Below, piece by piece: positions 9,271-23,723 of a DNA stretch of 64,000 nt. Source of the DNA: Triticum aestivum (taxonomy: Eukaryota > Streptophyta > Magnoliopsida > Poales > Poaceae). Under the pieces are notes generated by a model. The model was given only the letters and a program-made list of their open reading frames with translations, ran no database searches and was not told the origin of the DNA. Position 1 is the stretch's first letter. Each line of letters begins with the position of its first letter. The position numbers and the translations under genes are program-made. Location of the stretch: the NCBI RefSeq assembly GCF_018294505.1, contig NC_057802.1:308128961-308192960 (forward strand), in the 5' to 3' direction.

Positions 9271-12200
9271 TTCACGTACTCGTCTCCCGGCTCTACCCAA
9301 AGCAAGAACACAAGCGAAGGACCAACAATCAATCACGGTGCAATGCACAAGCAACATGATGCAAAATATGGCATGATATGCGAGATGTGATATGCAATGC
9401 ATAAGCGTGCTCCGGAAGGAAAAGGATGAACAAGGCATCAACTTGGCAAACCAAGTATGCCACTGGAAAGATGAGATGATTTCGGTTGAAATCGATATAA
9501 AGATCACCGGAAACGGATACACGGTTTGCAAATGGCAAGCAAAACAAGGATGGCACAATTCTGCGATTAACAGCATGATGCCATCTAGAATGCAGCACGA
9601 ATCTAAACTACTGCACTCCAACATAACAACAAAGCATATGGCAGTGATGTATACAAGATGCTTGACAAAACTTGAACACTGAGCTACGGCTAAATCACAC
9701 ACAGAGGAGGTTCAAACAAGCATGGCAAAAGTGCAAAAGATAACAGATTCATAGACTTGGAGAAAATACTAAACATGGCAAAACAGCAGCAGGTAGCAAT
9801 GTTTAGAGCTGGCAAACTACATGCTACAGGAACATCTCATGGCAAACAAAGACATGGCATGATAGTACTAAAGACATAGAACAAAACTCCCTTACGGAAT
9901 ATGAGTCAAAAGGGCACAGAAAATATGATTATATCCATGCAAACATAGCAAGTTTTATAAACAAATTCAGACGTGAAATTTCAGGACATGGCAAAAACAG
10001 ATTCATGTTGGCATGTTAACAAGCTTGATTAACTCACTAAAAGACATATCATGGCATGGAACAACTTCTAGCATGAAGTAGACATGAAAATGAAGCTATC
10101 CATGTGCAAAACTACCACATAGCATATTTGCATGAATATACACATTAAAGACAAAACAGCAACATGATGTAAAATGACATGTTCATGAACTTGCTCAAAT
10201 GCAGAAACTAATGCCACCACTGGATTAGTGGGATTTTTTCTACCCCGAAAACATATATAATATGTTGGGTTTGCTGTAGAAAAATCATCACAAGTGCAAT
10301 AAGTTAAAAACTGCCCTAAATGGAATATGACAGAAATGACATTTTCCTTATTTGGAAACGTCCAAATATGGACTTGCCCGAAATGGAAAACGGGGACTTG
10401 CCATAAATGGAAACTTGCTGGTCTAAAAATAAAAATAAAAAGGAGGGAGGGGTTACTAGAGGATGACATGTAGGGCCCTGCAATCAGTGTCATGCTAAAA
10501 CAAATAAAAGACCCCAGAAAAAATATGCACCGCCTGGGAATCGAAACCGAGACATCCTGCTAGAGAGCGCGCTGGAGCAACCAGTCGGACTATGCATGCG
10601 TAGGTGACCTGGAAGGGGCTCGGCCCTTTTTGAAGCATTGGAAGGACGAGCCTTCTTCTCCACTGCACGGGGAAGATGGTGACGGCGCCGGCGGGCAACG
10701 ACGACGACCACTGGAGCAGTGGAGCACCGGCGGGGGTGCGGGATTGGGAGGCAGTGCTGCTACTGATCGTGCGTGTGCAGGCACGCATGTGTGGGTGTGC
10801 GCTCACATGAACTTGCGTCCATGGCGGCTAGGTGCAGCGAGGCGAAGTGAAAGCGAGGCGAAGCGGAGGCGAGTTGCGGCACAAGCACGGGATGCGGGAC
10901 GCTGCTCTCCTGCGAGGGTGCGAGCAGGTCGTGGTGCGCGAGGGGATCCAGAACGGGGAACACTCGAGCTCGCTACGGTAGAGCAGCAACTACATCAAAA
11001 TTCAGGCTTCTCCGGAGCATCGAGATCATGGCGAAGGCGCGATCCTAGCATCTCCTACGGGGATCATCCAGCGTTGAGAGGGAGGATTGAGGAAGCCGGG
11101 TATAACTCCTTACCCTAGGACAAGAAGACGGTGACGGAGACGAGCCTACGGCGACGCAGTCGACCTCTGAACCTTGGCGCGGTCCTGACCGAGAAGAAGA
11201 TGGAAGCAGAGGACGACGGGGAGGTAGATCCAGGGGCCGTGGCGTCGGGTGCATCGAGGTAGGAGACGGTGAGGTACTTGGAGTTCCTCTCCACGGTGGC
11301 CGATGGGGTCGGAGGCGCGGCGACGAGCTACTCCGAGCTCTAGCTCAAGCTCGGCCGGAGCATGGTGGGCAGGGCGACGGCGTTGGCGTGGCTAGCCTTA
11401 CCTGCCGGCGGCGAGGGAAGGAGAGGGTCTGAAAAGGTCGAGGGGAGGCCGGGGTAGGGTTTGGACATCCTTTATAGGCTCCTAGGGCGCAGGACGGCCG
11501 TCAAATCACCCGGCGCGCCGACGTGGCTCCTGTGGATGAGCTGCCGTACAGGGGAGATGATGCTCCTGTTGCTCGCGGGCTGGATGGCTGTACTGGCTGG
11601 GCTGGCCAGTTGGAGGGAAAAAGGGCCCAGGTAAGGAGAGGTAAGTCTCCCATCTCTTTTCTTTCTAAAATCTGTTTATCTAAATACCCAGCTGAAGAAA
11701 AGAAAAAAAGCCAGGGGGCTAGGAGAGGAGCTTTGCAGATATAAAAAAAATACCCTCCAGCTCCTAGAATTATGCTCTATTTGATAAAATTGAGTTGGGC
11801 ATTTTTAGAGGTATAAAAATAAAACAAGTTTGAATATAATTCAAACTTGAGGCATTTTTTAACCTAACCAAAACAATTTAGATGGAGCTGAAATTTGGCA
11901 GAGAGGTAAGTGAGATGGTGATAGAATATTGAGGGAAAGTTGAACATTAATGGAGGAGGGTAAAATGGAACTTGCAAAAGAAAGAAAGAGAAGGAGAGGT
12001 GGTGATGCATGGATCACACATAGAACATGCAACAGCATATCATGCATGCATATCATGGAAATGCAAGTAGACATAAGCACAACACAACATTGATATGCAC
12101 ATGATGCAAACATATGATGGCTAAAAGGAATACGACAAGAAGCACTAATGCAATATGACAAGGTAAGCATGGCAATGAAATGAGTAGAACAACATAACAA

Positions 12201-12299
12201 AGCAAAAAGAGACCAAAAGATGGAACCCCGAAAGGAATTGGATGGAGATCAACATGGATATATTGCCAAATATGGAAGTTTTACATCTGGGGTGTTACA
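9271..12299 (-). repeat. 3' LTR of chromovirus A (partial)
   Basis: About 3.03 kb, homologous to 19192-20682 plus 29521-31022. The element-sense start TGTAACACCCC is at 12299. The other end is cut at 9271 by Tat element A, so about 1.47 kb of LTR is missing here. A minus-strand TATA (CCTATAAAG) is at 11471-11480. Open frames within it, such as 10630-11118, are not supported as genes. Confidence 0.85.
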
Positions 12300-12314
12300 A
12301 CTCTCCTCCACTAC
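12300..12314 (-). promoter_or_regulatory. polypurine tract of chromovirus A
   Basis: On the minus strand GTAGTGGAGGAGAGT immediately precedes the LTR start TGTAACACC. The pol stop is only about 20 nt further upstream in element sense. Confidence 0.65.
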
Positions 12315-12335
12315 AAGAGGATCTCGTCCCGAGAT

Positions 12336-15300
12336 CTAGGACTGAAAGAACTCCAGATATTCGGAACGGAGGTGATCCTCGCGCTCCCAGGTGGCTTCTC
12401 GGTCGGAATGGTGCAGCCACTTAACTTTCAGGAATTTGGTTGACTTGTTGCGAATCTTGCTCTCAGTTTCTTCAAGAATAGCAACGGGGTGCTCATGATA
12501 AGACAGATCTTCTTGGAGGTCAATCTCTTCGAAGTTGATAGTGCGCTCAGGCGTCTTGAAGCACTTGCGAAGCTGTGACACATGGAACACATCGTGCACG
12601 TTTGCGAAGTTGGAGGGAAGCTCAAGTTGATAGGCGAGGTCGCCTCTTTTGCCAATGATCTTGAAAGGACCCACGTATCTCGGGGCAAGCTTCCCTTTGA
12701 TACCGAAGCATCGAGTGCCTTTCATTGGAGAGACGCGGAGGTAGACATGGTCTCCGATTTCAAAACCCACATCACGGTGCTTATCATCATAATAGCTCTT
12801 CTGGCGCGATTGCGCGGCTTTGAGATTCTCACGAATGACTTTGCACATTTCTTCGGCTTCTATGATCAAGTCGTTTCCAAGAAGTTGGCGTTCACCTGTC
12901 TCGGACCAATTGAGAGTAGTACGACACTTCCTGCCATAGAGAATTTCAAATGGGGCCTTGCCCGCACTTGCTTGGAAGCTGTTGTTGTAGGAGAACTCGG
13001 CATATGGGAGGCAATCTTCCCACTTCATACCGAAGGAAACGACACAAGCTCTGAGCATATCTTCAAGGATTTGATTGACTCGCTCGACTTGGCCACTTGT
13101 TTGAGGATGGAAAGTTGTGGTGAAGCGAATGTTGGTGCCCATGGCCTTCTGAAAGGAGTCCCAGAACTTATAGGTGAAAATGCTTCTGCGGTCTGAAGAG
13201 ATCAATTGCGGAATACCATGCAAGGAGACAATTCTGGAGGTGTATAGCTCTGCCAACTGAGCTGTTGTGATAGATTCTTTGATTGGAAGGAAATGAGCCA
13301 CTTTGGTAAGCTTGTCGATGACAACGAAAATAGCATCATTCCCACGCTTGGACTTGGGAAATCCAGTAACGAAGTCCATCTCGATATGATCAAACTTCCA
13401 TTCTGGAATAGCAAGAGGTTGGAGGAGACCAGCTGGTCGTTGGTGTTCTGCTTTCACCCTTCTGCAGATGTCACATTCATTTACGAATTAAGCAATTTCT
13501 CGCTTCATTCGAGTCCAGCAATACGACTGCTTGAGGTCATGGTACATCTTCGTACTTCCAGGATGAATGGATAGAAGGGAATTGTGTGCCTCGTTCATAA
13601 TGACTTTCCTTAGATCACCTTTAGGAACCACAATTCGATCCTCGAAGAATAGAGTGTCTTTGTCATCAATGCGATAGCACTTGTATTTGGAAATGCCCTT
13701 GTCAATACCATGTTTCACCTTCTTCACCATGGTATCCAAGAGTTGTGCCTCACGAATTTGATCTTCCAAAGTAGGAGAGACTAGGAGGTTGGCAAGAAAA
13801 CCTTGAGGAACAACTTGGAGATTCAGTTTGCGGAAAGCTTCACAAAGGTCCGGTTGGAAGGGCTTGAGAATTAAGCTGTTGCAGTAAGCCTTCCTGCTTA
13901 AAGCATCTGCAATGACATTGGCCTTGCCTGGAGTATATTCAATACTCGGATTGTACTCTTGAATCATTTCGACCCATCGAGTTTGCCTGAGGTTGAGGTT
14001 GGGTTGAGTGAAGATATACTTGAGATTCTTGTGATCGGTGAATATGTCTACTTTCCTTCCCAACAAGAGATGTCTCCATGTTATTAATGCATGGACAACT
14101 GCCGGCAAATCAAGATCGTGAGTGGGGTAGTTCTTTTCGTTGGGATTCAACTGACGAGAGGTATAGGCCACAACTTTCTTCTCTTGCATTAACACAGCAC
14201 CGAGACCTTGAAGAGAAGCATCACAGAAAACTTTGAATGGTTTGGATTCATCAGGAGGAGTTAAGACAGGAGCTGAGACAAGCTTCTCTTTGAGGGTGTT
14301 GAAAGCAACATCACACTCATGAGTCCAGACATACTTCACATGCTTCTAGAGGAGGTTGGAAAGAGGCCTTGCAATCTTAGAGAAATTCTCAACGAATCTT
14401 CGGCAATAGCTTGCAAGTCCCAGAAAACTGCGGAGCTGCTTGACATTCTGAGGAGGTTCCCAGTTCACAATTGTAGAAACCCTCTCTGGATTAACAGCAG
14501 TGCACTTGGTGGAGATGATATGACCAAGGTAAAGAACTTCATCAAGCCAAAACTCACATTTGGAAAACTTCGCATAGAATTGATACTCTCTGAGCTTGTC
14601 GAGCACCAATCGCAAATGTTTGGCATGATCCTTCTTATTCTTGGAGAAGACCAAGATATCATCGAGATACACTAGGACGAATTCGTTTGTGTAGGGGTTG
14701 ACGATGAAGTTCATCACTCGAGAGAATGTTGGAGGAGCATTGACAAGGCCGAAAGACATGACAGTATATTCATAGGAACCAAAGCTAGTTCTGAATGTTG
14801 TCTTGGGGATATCTTGTTCACGAATGCGAATATGATGATAACCCATACGAAGGTCAATCTTGGAGAATACTTTTGAACCTTTAAGTTGCTCGAATAGCTC
14901 ATTGATGTTGGGAAGTGGGTACTTGTTCTTGATAGTCTTCTTGTTCAATGGGCGGTAATCGACACAAAGTCGGTCCGTGCCATCCTTCTTCTGGACAAAA
15001 AGAACACCACAACCCCATGGAGATGAACTCGGTCTGATCAGACCCAGACGCTCTGGTTCATTGAGCTGTTTCTTCAATTCCTTCAACTCCTCTGGTCCAA
15101 GCTTGTAAGGACGCTTGCAAACAGGTGCTGTAACGGGCTCAAGATCGATAACGAATTCACTGGCCGATGAGGAGGCATTCCCGGAAGCTTTTCTGGAAAG
15201 ACGTCTTGATATTCACAAACGACTGGAATCTGAGAGATGGCATTCAACTTGCCCTTCTCATTGAGAGAAAATAGTCGAATGGTTTCATCACGAGCGGCAT

Positions 15301-16786
15301 AGATGATCACATCCTCAGAAGAGTGTGTCAATTGAATCTGCCTGGCAGCACAATCAAGCTGAGCCTTGTGCTTGGAAAACCAGTCCATGCCGAGAATTAG
15401 ATCAATATCCGAGTCACCAAGAACAATTGGAGAAGACAGAAATTTATAGTTTCCCATTTTGATAACGGAATCCGGAACGAATACTCGAGAAGACATTTGT
15501 CGAGCCGGAGAAACAATAGACAAAGGTCTCGGCAATACTTGAGTAACCAAATCATGCATAGCCACAAAAGGTCTTGAAATGAAAGAATGCGATGCACCAG
15601 TATCAAATAAGACTTTTGCAGGCATATCATTAACAGGGAGGTTACCCATGATCACTTCTGAAGAATCCTCTGCCTGAGCTGCGTTCATCATGTTGACCTT
15701 TGCAAACTTGGAATTATGCTTGATCACTGCATTGCTGGAAGATCTCACAGGAGGAGGAGACGGAAGGCGCCTTTGGTTGAAGCACTTGTTCGCATAGTGA
15801 CCTTTCTGCTGACATTTGTTGCAAGTCACCTGTGAGAGCGGACGATGATAAGGAGCACTTGACCTTGGAGCTTGAGTCTGAGACTTGTTCTGATAGCCTG
15901 GGTTGGGTGGGTGGGAAGATCCATGGCCACCTTTGTTCTTGTGTTGATAAGGCTGACGAAGCGGAGGAGGTGGAGGAAGCCAAAACTTCTGTTGCGTAGC
16001 TGCCACTAGTGAGGAAGAAGAAGACTGAACTGCGTCCCTGACTCTCTTCTTAGATGCCTCACACTTGAGCTGGGCAACTTCTTGCTTTAGTGCCATGTTA
16101 TAGAATTGATCAAACTCAGCCGGCTCAACAAGAACGAGAGCTAACTACAGATCTTCTCTAAGGCCACCTCTGAATTGATAGATCATGCTCTTTTCATCAG
16201 GAACGTCTTGTTTAGCGAAGCGAGCAAGTTTCTGAAACTGGATGTTGTATTGATACACGGACATGCTGCCTTGCTTGAGACTGCGGAACTCCTCACACTT
16301 GCTCTCAGCAACACTTTGTGGAATGTGATGAGCTTTGAAGTCTCGGCGGAAATCATCCCAGGTAATCACTCGACCTCCTCTGGAATCTCTGTATTGTTGA
16401 TACCACTCAGCAGCTTGATCCTTGAGTTGAAACAAAGCAAACTTGACAAAGTCCTCAGGTCTGACATTGCTACATTCAAAATGTTTGCAAATGTCCACGA
16501 GCCAATCGTCAGCGTCTGTGGCCTCGACATAGTTGCTGAAGGACTTCGGCTGGTTTGCGAGGAACTGGTTGAGGGTAGCAAACTGAGGATGATTGTTGCA
16601 TTGGCCTTGATTTCCTTGGTTGCCTTGCCCTTGGTTGCGCTCTTTCAAGAGTTGCAAAAGCATCTGAGTGTTGGCGTTGGTGGCTGCCATGATAGCTTGC
16701 CATGCCTCCGGAGGCGGAGGAGGTGGCGGAGGGTTTGCCTGACTCCCATCATTGCGTTCTGGATTCTGACGCATTGGCAGAGCCAT
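12336..16786 (-). pseudogene. gag-pol polyprotein of Tekay-like chromovirus A
   Basis: One polyprotein read on the minus strand from ATG at 16786. Gag is followed by an intact CCHC zinc knuckle (CNKCQQKGHYANKC, about 15823-15782). Protease has LFDTGASHS near 15604 and reverse transcriptase has YLDD at 14669-14658. RNase H has DAS near 14200 and TDHKNLKY, followed by an HHCC zinc region. The integrase core carries its D, D and E near 13376, 13193 and 13085, and a C-terminal chromodomain lies at about 12490-12340. Lesions: TAG at about 16145, a one-base deletion near 15160 just after protease, TAG at about 14346 and TAA at about 13488. The rest stays in frame, so the copy is lightly damaged. 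Its role is reverse transcription and chromatin-guided integration of the element; as read, it cannot be made as one protein. Confidence 0.88.
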
Positions 16787-17692
16787 CCTGAAGAGGGTGA
16801 CATCCGTTAGCATCTTGATAGACAGATAGACAAGTTGAATCAACGGATAGAAATTGCAACATATAGTCTTCACAATAAACATTCGGACAAGGATGAACGA
16901 ATGAATTCCAAAGTTAACATCACACGTCCATTAAGGTGAGAAGCCACTTGATAAGAGATTGATGAAAGAAATACCAAGGTACGAATGGAACAGATAAGTG
17001 GTAAGGATTACCCAATCACCAACCAAATATCTGTGGGAAGAAATGCTAGAGCTACTTGAATTCCCACCTATAAACTCCCGAAACTTTCTGGTTATGCAAT
17101 CAGGTGTTGGGGATACAGGGGATGCAATATATCTCACCCAAACTAACAATCCCTAGATCCAGTTGTATCCATCCGTCAACACATAACCAAGAAAACTCCG
17201 GAAATCGTGTACCTCAACCTTCGAAAAGCATCCGTTATATGAGTTATGGAAATACTCCCGAACTCCCGCCCCAGTACTGGGTGGCGTCGAGGTGATCTCA
17301 CCAACAAACTGCATAAAAGAGATTTTTGATGTCGGCGAAACTCAGGTATTCCAGAACTGCAACGATAAAATTGTGACGACAACACCTCGGAGCTCAACTC
17401 CCCGGGACACTGCCACAACCCCTAAATGTCAGGAGGCACCAAGAACAATGTTCTCGTCACAAAACCATCGGAACGATTCCATGATACCCGCGTGATCCTT
17501 AAAAAAATTAGTGAAATTTGAGGAGAGGAAAGTCAAAAACATCTACGTCAGGAGGCCTCACCAGAGCGACGAAGGGACTGAGGAGTAAAAAGAATCCTAC
17601 TCTCCGATATATATAATCCTAAGACTCAAAACATTTTTGTTCTAGACTAAACAACGCCAGCGATTCGATCAAGCAGGGGGCTCCTAAGTCGG
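16787..17692 (-). other. 5' leader of chromovirus A
   Basis: This 0.9-kb stretch lies between the primer-binding site and the gag ATG. I see no conserved protein frame here, in contrast to element B, which has an ORF0-like frame in the same place. Confidence 0.6.
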
Positions 17693-17710
17693 GGATGGCT
17701 CTGATTACCA
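17693..17710 (-). promoter_or_regulatory. primer-binding site of chromovirus A (Met tRNA type)
   Basis: On the minus strand TGGTAATCAGAGCCATC follows the LTR end GGGCGTTACA at a three-base spacing. It differs by an inserted A from the common plant initiator-Met site TGGTATCAGAGC. Confidence 0.75.
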
Positions 17711-17713
17711 ACT

Positions 17714-20682
17714 TGTAACGCCCACGATGCGGCTATATCTCCCACGTGCCAAGGCATGACTTGGAGGCATAACCGCATGGTAGTTTTGTCGCAAGAAGGG
17801 TCACCTTCACACAATCCCATGTAATGAACAAGAATGGGATAAAAAGGTGGCTTACAATCGCCACTTCACACAATACATAAATTAAACTTACATCATTCAA
17901 AGTACAATCAAGGTCCGAGTACGGAACCAAAATAAAAGAAGACAACCCCAAATGCTAGATCCCCGATCGTCCCAACTGGGCTGCACTACTGATCATCAGG
18001 AAACGAAACATAGTAACGACCAAGGTCCTCGTCGAACTCCCACTTGAGCTCGGTTGCGTCACCTGCACTGGTATCCTCGGCACCTGCAACTGTTTTGGTA
18101 GAATCTGTGAGTCACGAGGACTCAGCAATCTCACACCCGCGAGATCAAGACTATTTAAGCTTATGTGTAGGAAAGGGGTAATGTGGTGGAGCTGCAGCAA
18201 GCACTAAGCATATATGGTGGCTAACATACGCAAATGAGAGCGAGAAGAAAAGCAACGCAGGGTCGAGAAGCTAGAAAAGATCAAGAAGTGATCCTGAAGC
18301 TACTTACGTTCAAGCATAACACAAGACCCTGTTCTCTTCCCGGACTCCGCTGAAAAGAGACCATCACGGCTACACACGCGGTTGATTCGGTTTAATTAAG
18401 TTAAGTGTCAAGTTCTCTACAACCGGGCATTAACAAATTCCCATCTGCCACATAACCGCGGGCACGGCTCTCGAAAGTTTATACCCTGCAGGGGTGTCCC
18501 AACCTAGCCCATCACAAGCTCAAGTTTCCCCGAGGCGGCGCTGCAAGGGGCTCTAGTTTGGACCAACACACAGAGGAGCACTGGCCCGGGGGTTTAAAAT
18601 AAAGATGACCCTTGAGTCCGCGGAACCCAAGGGAAAAAGGCTTAGGTAGGCAAATGGTAAAACCAAGGTTGGGCCTTGCTGGAGGAGTTTTATTCAAGGC
18701 AAACTATCAAGGGGTTCCCATAACACCCAACCGCGTAAGGAATGCAAAATCAAGGAACATAACACCGGTATGACGGAAACTAGGGCGGCAAGAGTGGAAC
18801 AAAACACCAGGCATAAGGCCGAGCCTTCCACCCTTTACCAAGTATATAGATGCATTAAAGTAAATAAGAGATAACAATGATATCCCAACAATATCCATGT
18901 TCCAACAAGGAACAACTTCATCTTCACTTGCAACTAGCAACGCTATAAGAGGGGCTGAGCAAAAGTGGTAACATAGCCAAACAACGGTTTGCTAGGAAAG
19001 GTGGGTTAGAGGCTTGACATGGCAATATGGGAGGCATGATATAGCAAGTGGAAGGTAGCGCGGCAAAGCAATAGAGCGAACAACTAGCAAGCACAAATAG
19101 AAGTGATTTCGAGGGTATGGTCATCTTGCCTGCAAAGTTCTCAGAGTTGTCGAAAGCTTGATCCTCATAAGCGTTCTCAACAGGTTCCTCGTTCACGTAC
19201 TCGTCTCCCGGCTCTACCCAAAGCAAGAACACAAGCAAAGGGCCAACAATCAATCACGGTGCAATGCATAAGCAACATGATGCAAAATATGGCATGATAT
19301 GCGAGATGAGATATGCAATGCATAAGCGTGCTCCGGAAGGAAAAGGATGAACAATGCATCAACTTGGCAAACCAAGTGTGCCGCTGGAAAGATGAGATGA
19401 TTTCGGTTGAAATCGATATAAAGATCACCGGAAACGGATACACGGTTTGCAAATGGCAAGCAAAACAAGGATGGCACAATTCTGCGATTAACAGCATGAT
19501 GCCATCTAGAATGCAGCACGAATCTAAACTACTGCACTCCAACATAACAACAAAGCATATGGCAGTGATGTATACAAGATGCTTGACAAAACTTGAACAC
19601 TGAGCTACGGCTAAATCACACGCAGAGCAGGTTCAAACAAGCATGGCAAAAGTGCAAAAGATAACAGATTCACAGACTTGGAGAAAATACTAAACATGGC
19701 AAAACAGGAGCAGGTAGCAATGTTTAGAGCTGGCAAACTACATGCTACAGGAACATCTCATGGCAAACAAAGACATGGCATGATAGTACTAAAGACATAG
19801 AACAAAACTCCCTTACGGAATATGAGTCAAAAGGGCACAGAAAATATGATTATATCCATGCAAACATAGCAAGTTTTATAAACAGATTCAGACGGTGAAA
19901 TTTCAGGACATGGCAAAAACAGATTCATGTTGGCTTGTTAACAAGCTTGATTAACTCACTACAAGGCATGTCATGGCATGGAACAACTTCTAGCATGAAG
20001 TAGACATGAAAATGAAGCTATCCATGTGCAAAACAACCATATAGCATATTCGCATGAATATACACATAAAAGACGAAACAGCAACATGATGTAAAATGAC
20101 ATGTTCATGAACTTGCTCAAATGCATAAACTAATGCCACCACTGGATTGGTGGGATTTTTTCTACCCCGAAAACATATATAATATGTTGGGGTTGCTGTA
20201 GAAAAATCATCACAAGTGCAATAAGTTAAAAACTGCCCTAAATGGAATATGACAGAAATGGCATTTTCCTTATTTGGAAACGTCCAGATATGGACTTGCC
20301 CGAAATGGAAAATAGGGACTTGCCATAAATGGAAACTCGCTGGGCTAAAAATAAAAATAAAAAGGAGGGAGGGGTTACTAGAGGATGACAGGTAGGGCCC
20401 TGCAATCACTGTCACGCTAAAACAAATAAAAGACCCCAGTAAAAATATGCACCGCCTGGGAATCGAAACCGAGACCTCCTGCTAGAGAGCGCGTTGGAGC
20501 AACCAGTCAGGCTATGCATGTGTAGGTGACCAGGAAGGGGCTTGACCCTTTTTGAAGCATTGGAAGGATGAGCCTTCTTCTCCACCGCACGGGGAAGATG
20601 GTGACGGCGCCGGCGGGCAACGATGGCGACCACTGGAGAAGTGGAGCACCGGCGGGGGTGCGGGATTGGGAGGCAGTGCTGC
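17714..20682 (-). repeat. 5' LTR of chromovirus A, segment 1
   Basis: The element-sense end (plus-strand TGTAACGCCC at 17714) and about 3 kb of LTR up to the copia insertion. The part 17714-19186 has no partner in the window because the left LTR copy is cut there. The part 19192-20682 matches 9271-10760. GCTGC at 20678-20682 is the first target-site copy of the copia element. No coding sequence is supported. Confidence 0.85.
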
Positions 20683-22449
20683 TGTTGGAAATATGCCATA
20701 GAGGCAATAAAAAAATGGTTATTATTATATTTCCTTGTTCATGATAATTGTCTATTGTTCATGCTATAATTGTGTTATTGAAAATCGTAATACATGTCTG
20801 AATACATAGACCACAATATGTCCCTAGTGAGCCTCTAGTTGACTAGCTCGTTGATCAATAGATGGTTACGGTTTCCTGACCATGGACATTGGATGTCGTT
20901 GATAACGGGATTACATCATTAGCAGAATGATGTGATGGACAAGACCCAATCCTAAGCATAGCACAAGATCGTGTAGTTCGTCTGCTAAAGCTTTTCTAAT
21001 GTCAAGTATCATTTCCTTAGACCATGAGATTGTGCAACTCCCGGATACCGTAGGAATGCTTTGGTGTGCCAAATGTCACAACGTAACTGGGTGGCTATAA
21101 AGGTACACTACGGGTATCCCCGAAAGTATCTGTTGGGTTGGTACGAATCGAGACTGGGATTTGTCACTCCGTATGACGGAGAGGTATCTCTGGGCCCACT
21201 CGGTAAGACATCATCGTAATGAGCTCAATGTGACTAAGGGGTTGGTCATGGGATGATGTGTTACGGAACGAGTAAAGAGACTTGCCGTAACGAGATTGAA
21301 CAAGGTATCGGTATACCGACGATCAAATCTCGGGCGAGTGCTATACCGGTAGACAAAGGGAATCGTATACGGGATTGATTGAATCCTTGACATCGTGGTT
21401 CATCCGATGATATCATCGTGGAACATGTGGGAGCCAACATGGGTATCCAAATCCCGCTGTTGGTTATTGGCCGGAGAGATGTCTCGGTCATGTCTGCATA
21501 GTTCCCGAACCCGTAGGGTCTACACACTTAAGGTTCGATGACGCTAGGGTTATAGGGAATAGATGTACGTGGTTACCGAATGTTTTTTGGAGTCCCGAAT
21601 GAGATCCCGGACGTCATGAGGATTTCCGGAATGGTCCGGAGGTGAAGATTTATATATGGGAAGTCCAGTTTCAGTCACCGGAAAGGTTTCGGGGTTTATC
21701 GATATTGTACCGGGAACACCGAAGGGTTTCCGGGGGTCCACCAGGAGGGTCCACCTGCCCCGAAGGACCTAATGGGCTGTAGTTGGGTGGGAACCAGCCT
21801 CTTAGTGGGCTGGTGCGCCCCGCCCCCCCCCCCAAGGGCCCAAGGCGCCTAGGGTTGGAAACCCTAGGGGGCCGCTGCCCCCCCCCACCCCCCGGGGGGC
21901 GGGCGCCCCCCCGAGTTGGAAACCCTAAGGGGGCCTCTGCCCCCCGAGGGTCCGCCCCCCCCTCTAGATGGATCTAGGGGGCCGGCCCCCTCCCTTTCCC
22001 CTATATATAGTGGGGGTTTTGGGGCTGCCAGAGACACGAGTCTCCCTCTCCCTTGGCGCAGCCCTACCCCTCTCCCTCCTCGTCTCTCGCAGTGCTTGGT
22101 GAAGCCCTGCTCGAGTGCCACGCTCCTCCACCACCACCACGCCGTCGTGCTGCTGCTGGATGGAGTCTTCCCCAACCTCTCCCTCTCTCCTTGCTGGATC
22201 AAGGCGCGGGAGACGTCACCGGACTGCACGTGTGTTGAACGCGGAGGCACCGTTGTTCGGTGCTTAGATCGGATTCGGCCGCGATCTGAATCGCTTTGTG
22301 TACGACTCCACCGACCGCGTTCTTGCAACGCTTCCGCATCGCGATCTTCAAAGGTATGAAGATGCACTCCCCTCTCGTTGCTAGTAAGCTCCATAGATTG
22401 ATCTTGGTGATGCGTAGAAAATTTTTAATTTCCGCAACGATCCCCAACA
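20683..22449 (+). repeat. 5' LTR of Angela-type copia element
   Basis: Bounded by TGTTGG and CCAACA. TATA (CTATATATAG) is at 22001-22010. A very G/C-rich stretch with long C runs (about 21820-21970) lies just upstream of it. Open frames inside, such as 21864-22394, arise from this GC-rich part and are not supported. Confidence 0.93.
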
Positions 22450-23723
22450 GTGGCATCATGAGCTAGGTCTATGCGTAGTTTCTATGCACGAGTAGAACAC
22501 AAGTTGTTGTGGGCGTCGATTTTGTCAATTTACTTGCCGTTACTAGTCTTATCTTGATTCGGCGGCATCGTGGGATGAAGCGGCCCGGACCGACCTTACA
22601 CGTACGCTTACGTGAGACAGGTTCCACCGACTGACATGCACTAGTTGCATAAGGTGGCTAGCGGGTGTCTGTCTCTCCCACTTTAGTCGTATCGTATTCA
22701 ATGAAAAGGGTCCTTATGAAGGGTAAATAGAAATTGGCATATCACGTTGTGGTTTTGGCGTAAGTAAGAAACGTTCTTGCTAAGAAACCTATAGCATCCA
22801 CGTAAAAATTTGCAACAACAATTAGAGGACGTCTAACTTGTTTTTGCAGCATGTGTCGTGTGATGTGATATGGCCAAAAGGATGTGATGAATGATATATG
22901 TGATGTATGAGATTGATCATGTTCTTGTAATAGGAATTACGACTTGCATGTCGATGAGTATGACAACCGCCAGGAGCCATAGGAGTTGTCTTAATTTATT
23001 TATGACATGTGTGTCAACATAAACATCATGTAGTTACTTTACTTTATTGCTAAACCGTTAGCCATAGTAGTAGAAGTAATAGTTGACGAGACAACTTCAT
23101 GAAGACACGATGATGGAGATCATGGTGTCATGCCGGTGACGATGATGATCATGGTGCCCCGAAGATGGAGATCAAAAGGAGCAAAGTGATATTGGCCATA
23201 TCATGTCACTATTTGATTGCATGTGATGTTTATCATGTTTTTACATCTTATTTGCTTAGAACGACGGTAGCATAAATAAGATGATCCCTCATTAAAATAT
23301 CACGAATTGTGTTCCCCCTAACTGTGCACCGTTGCTAAGGTCCGTTGTTGCGAAGCACCACGTGATGATCGGGTGTGATAGGTTCTAACGTTCGTATACA
23401 ACGGGTGTAAGCCAGATTTACACACACAATACACTTAGGTTGACTTGACGAGCCTAGCATGTACAGACATGGCCTCAGAACATGGAAGACCGAAAGGTCA
23501 AACATGAGTCGTATAGAAGATACGATCAACATGAAGATGTACACCGATGATGACTAGTCCATCTCACGTGATGATCGGACACGGCCTAGTTGACTCGGAT
23601 CATGTATCACTTAGATGACTAGAGGGATGTCTATCTGAGTGGGTGTTCATTAAATAATTTGATTAGATGAACTTAATTATCATGAACATAGTCTAAAACT
23701 TTGCAATATGTCTTGTAGATCAA
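22450..23723 (+). other. primer-binding site and leader of copia element
   Basis: TGGCATCATGAGC at 22451-22463 directly after the LTR is a diverged Met-type primer-binding site (normal form TGGTATCAGAGC). The following 1.26 kb up to the gag ATG is the non-coding leader expected in this group, and I see no gene in it. Confidence 0.7.

Noticed and set aside
10630..11118. 162-codon plus-strand frame and its near-copy at 29529-29822
   Set aside because: Both lie in the LTR of chromovirus A, on the strand opposite to the element, and have no domain.
12300..12335. Search for an envelope-like gene between pol and the 3' LTR of the chromoviruses
   Set aside because: Only 36 bp separate pol and LTR in A and none in B, so no additional gene fits there.
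12582..13196. 204-codon plus-strand frame
   Set aside because: Antisense shadow of the chromovirus A integrase.
21864..22394. Frames on both strands in the Angela LTR (also 21916-22359 and 28966-29316)
   Set aside because: Composition effect of C/G runs; the frames differ between the two LTRs.
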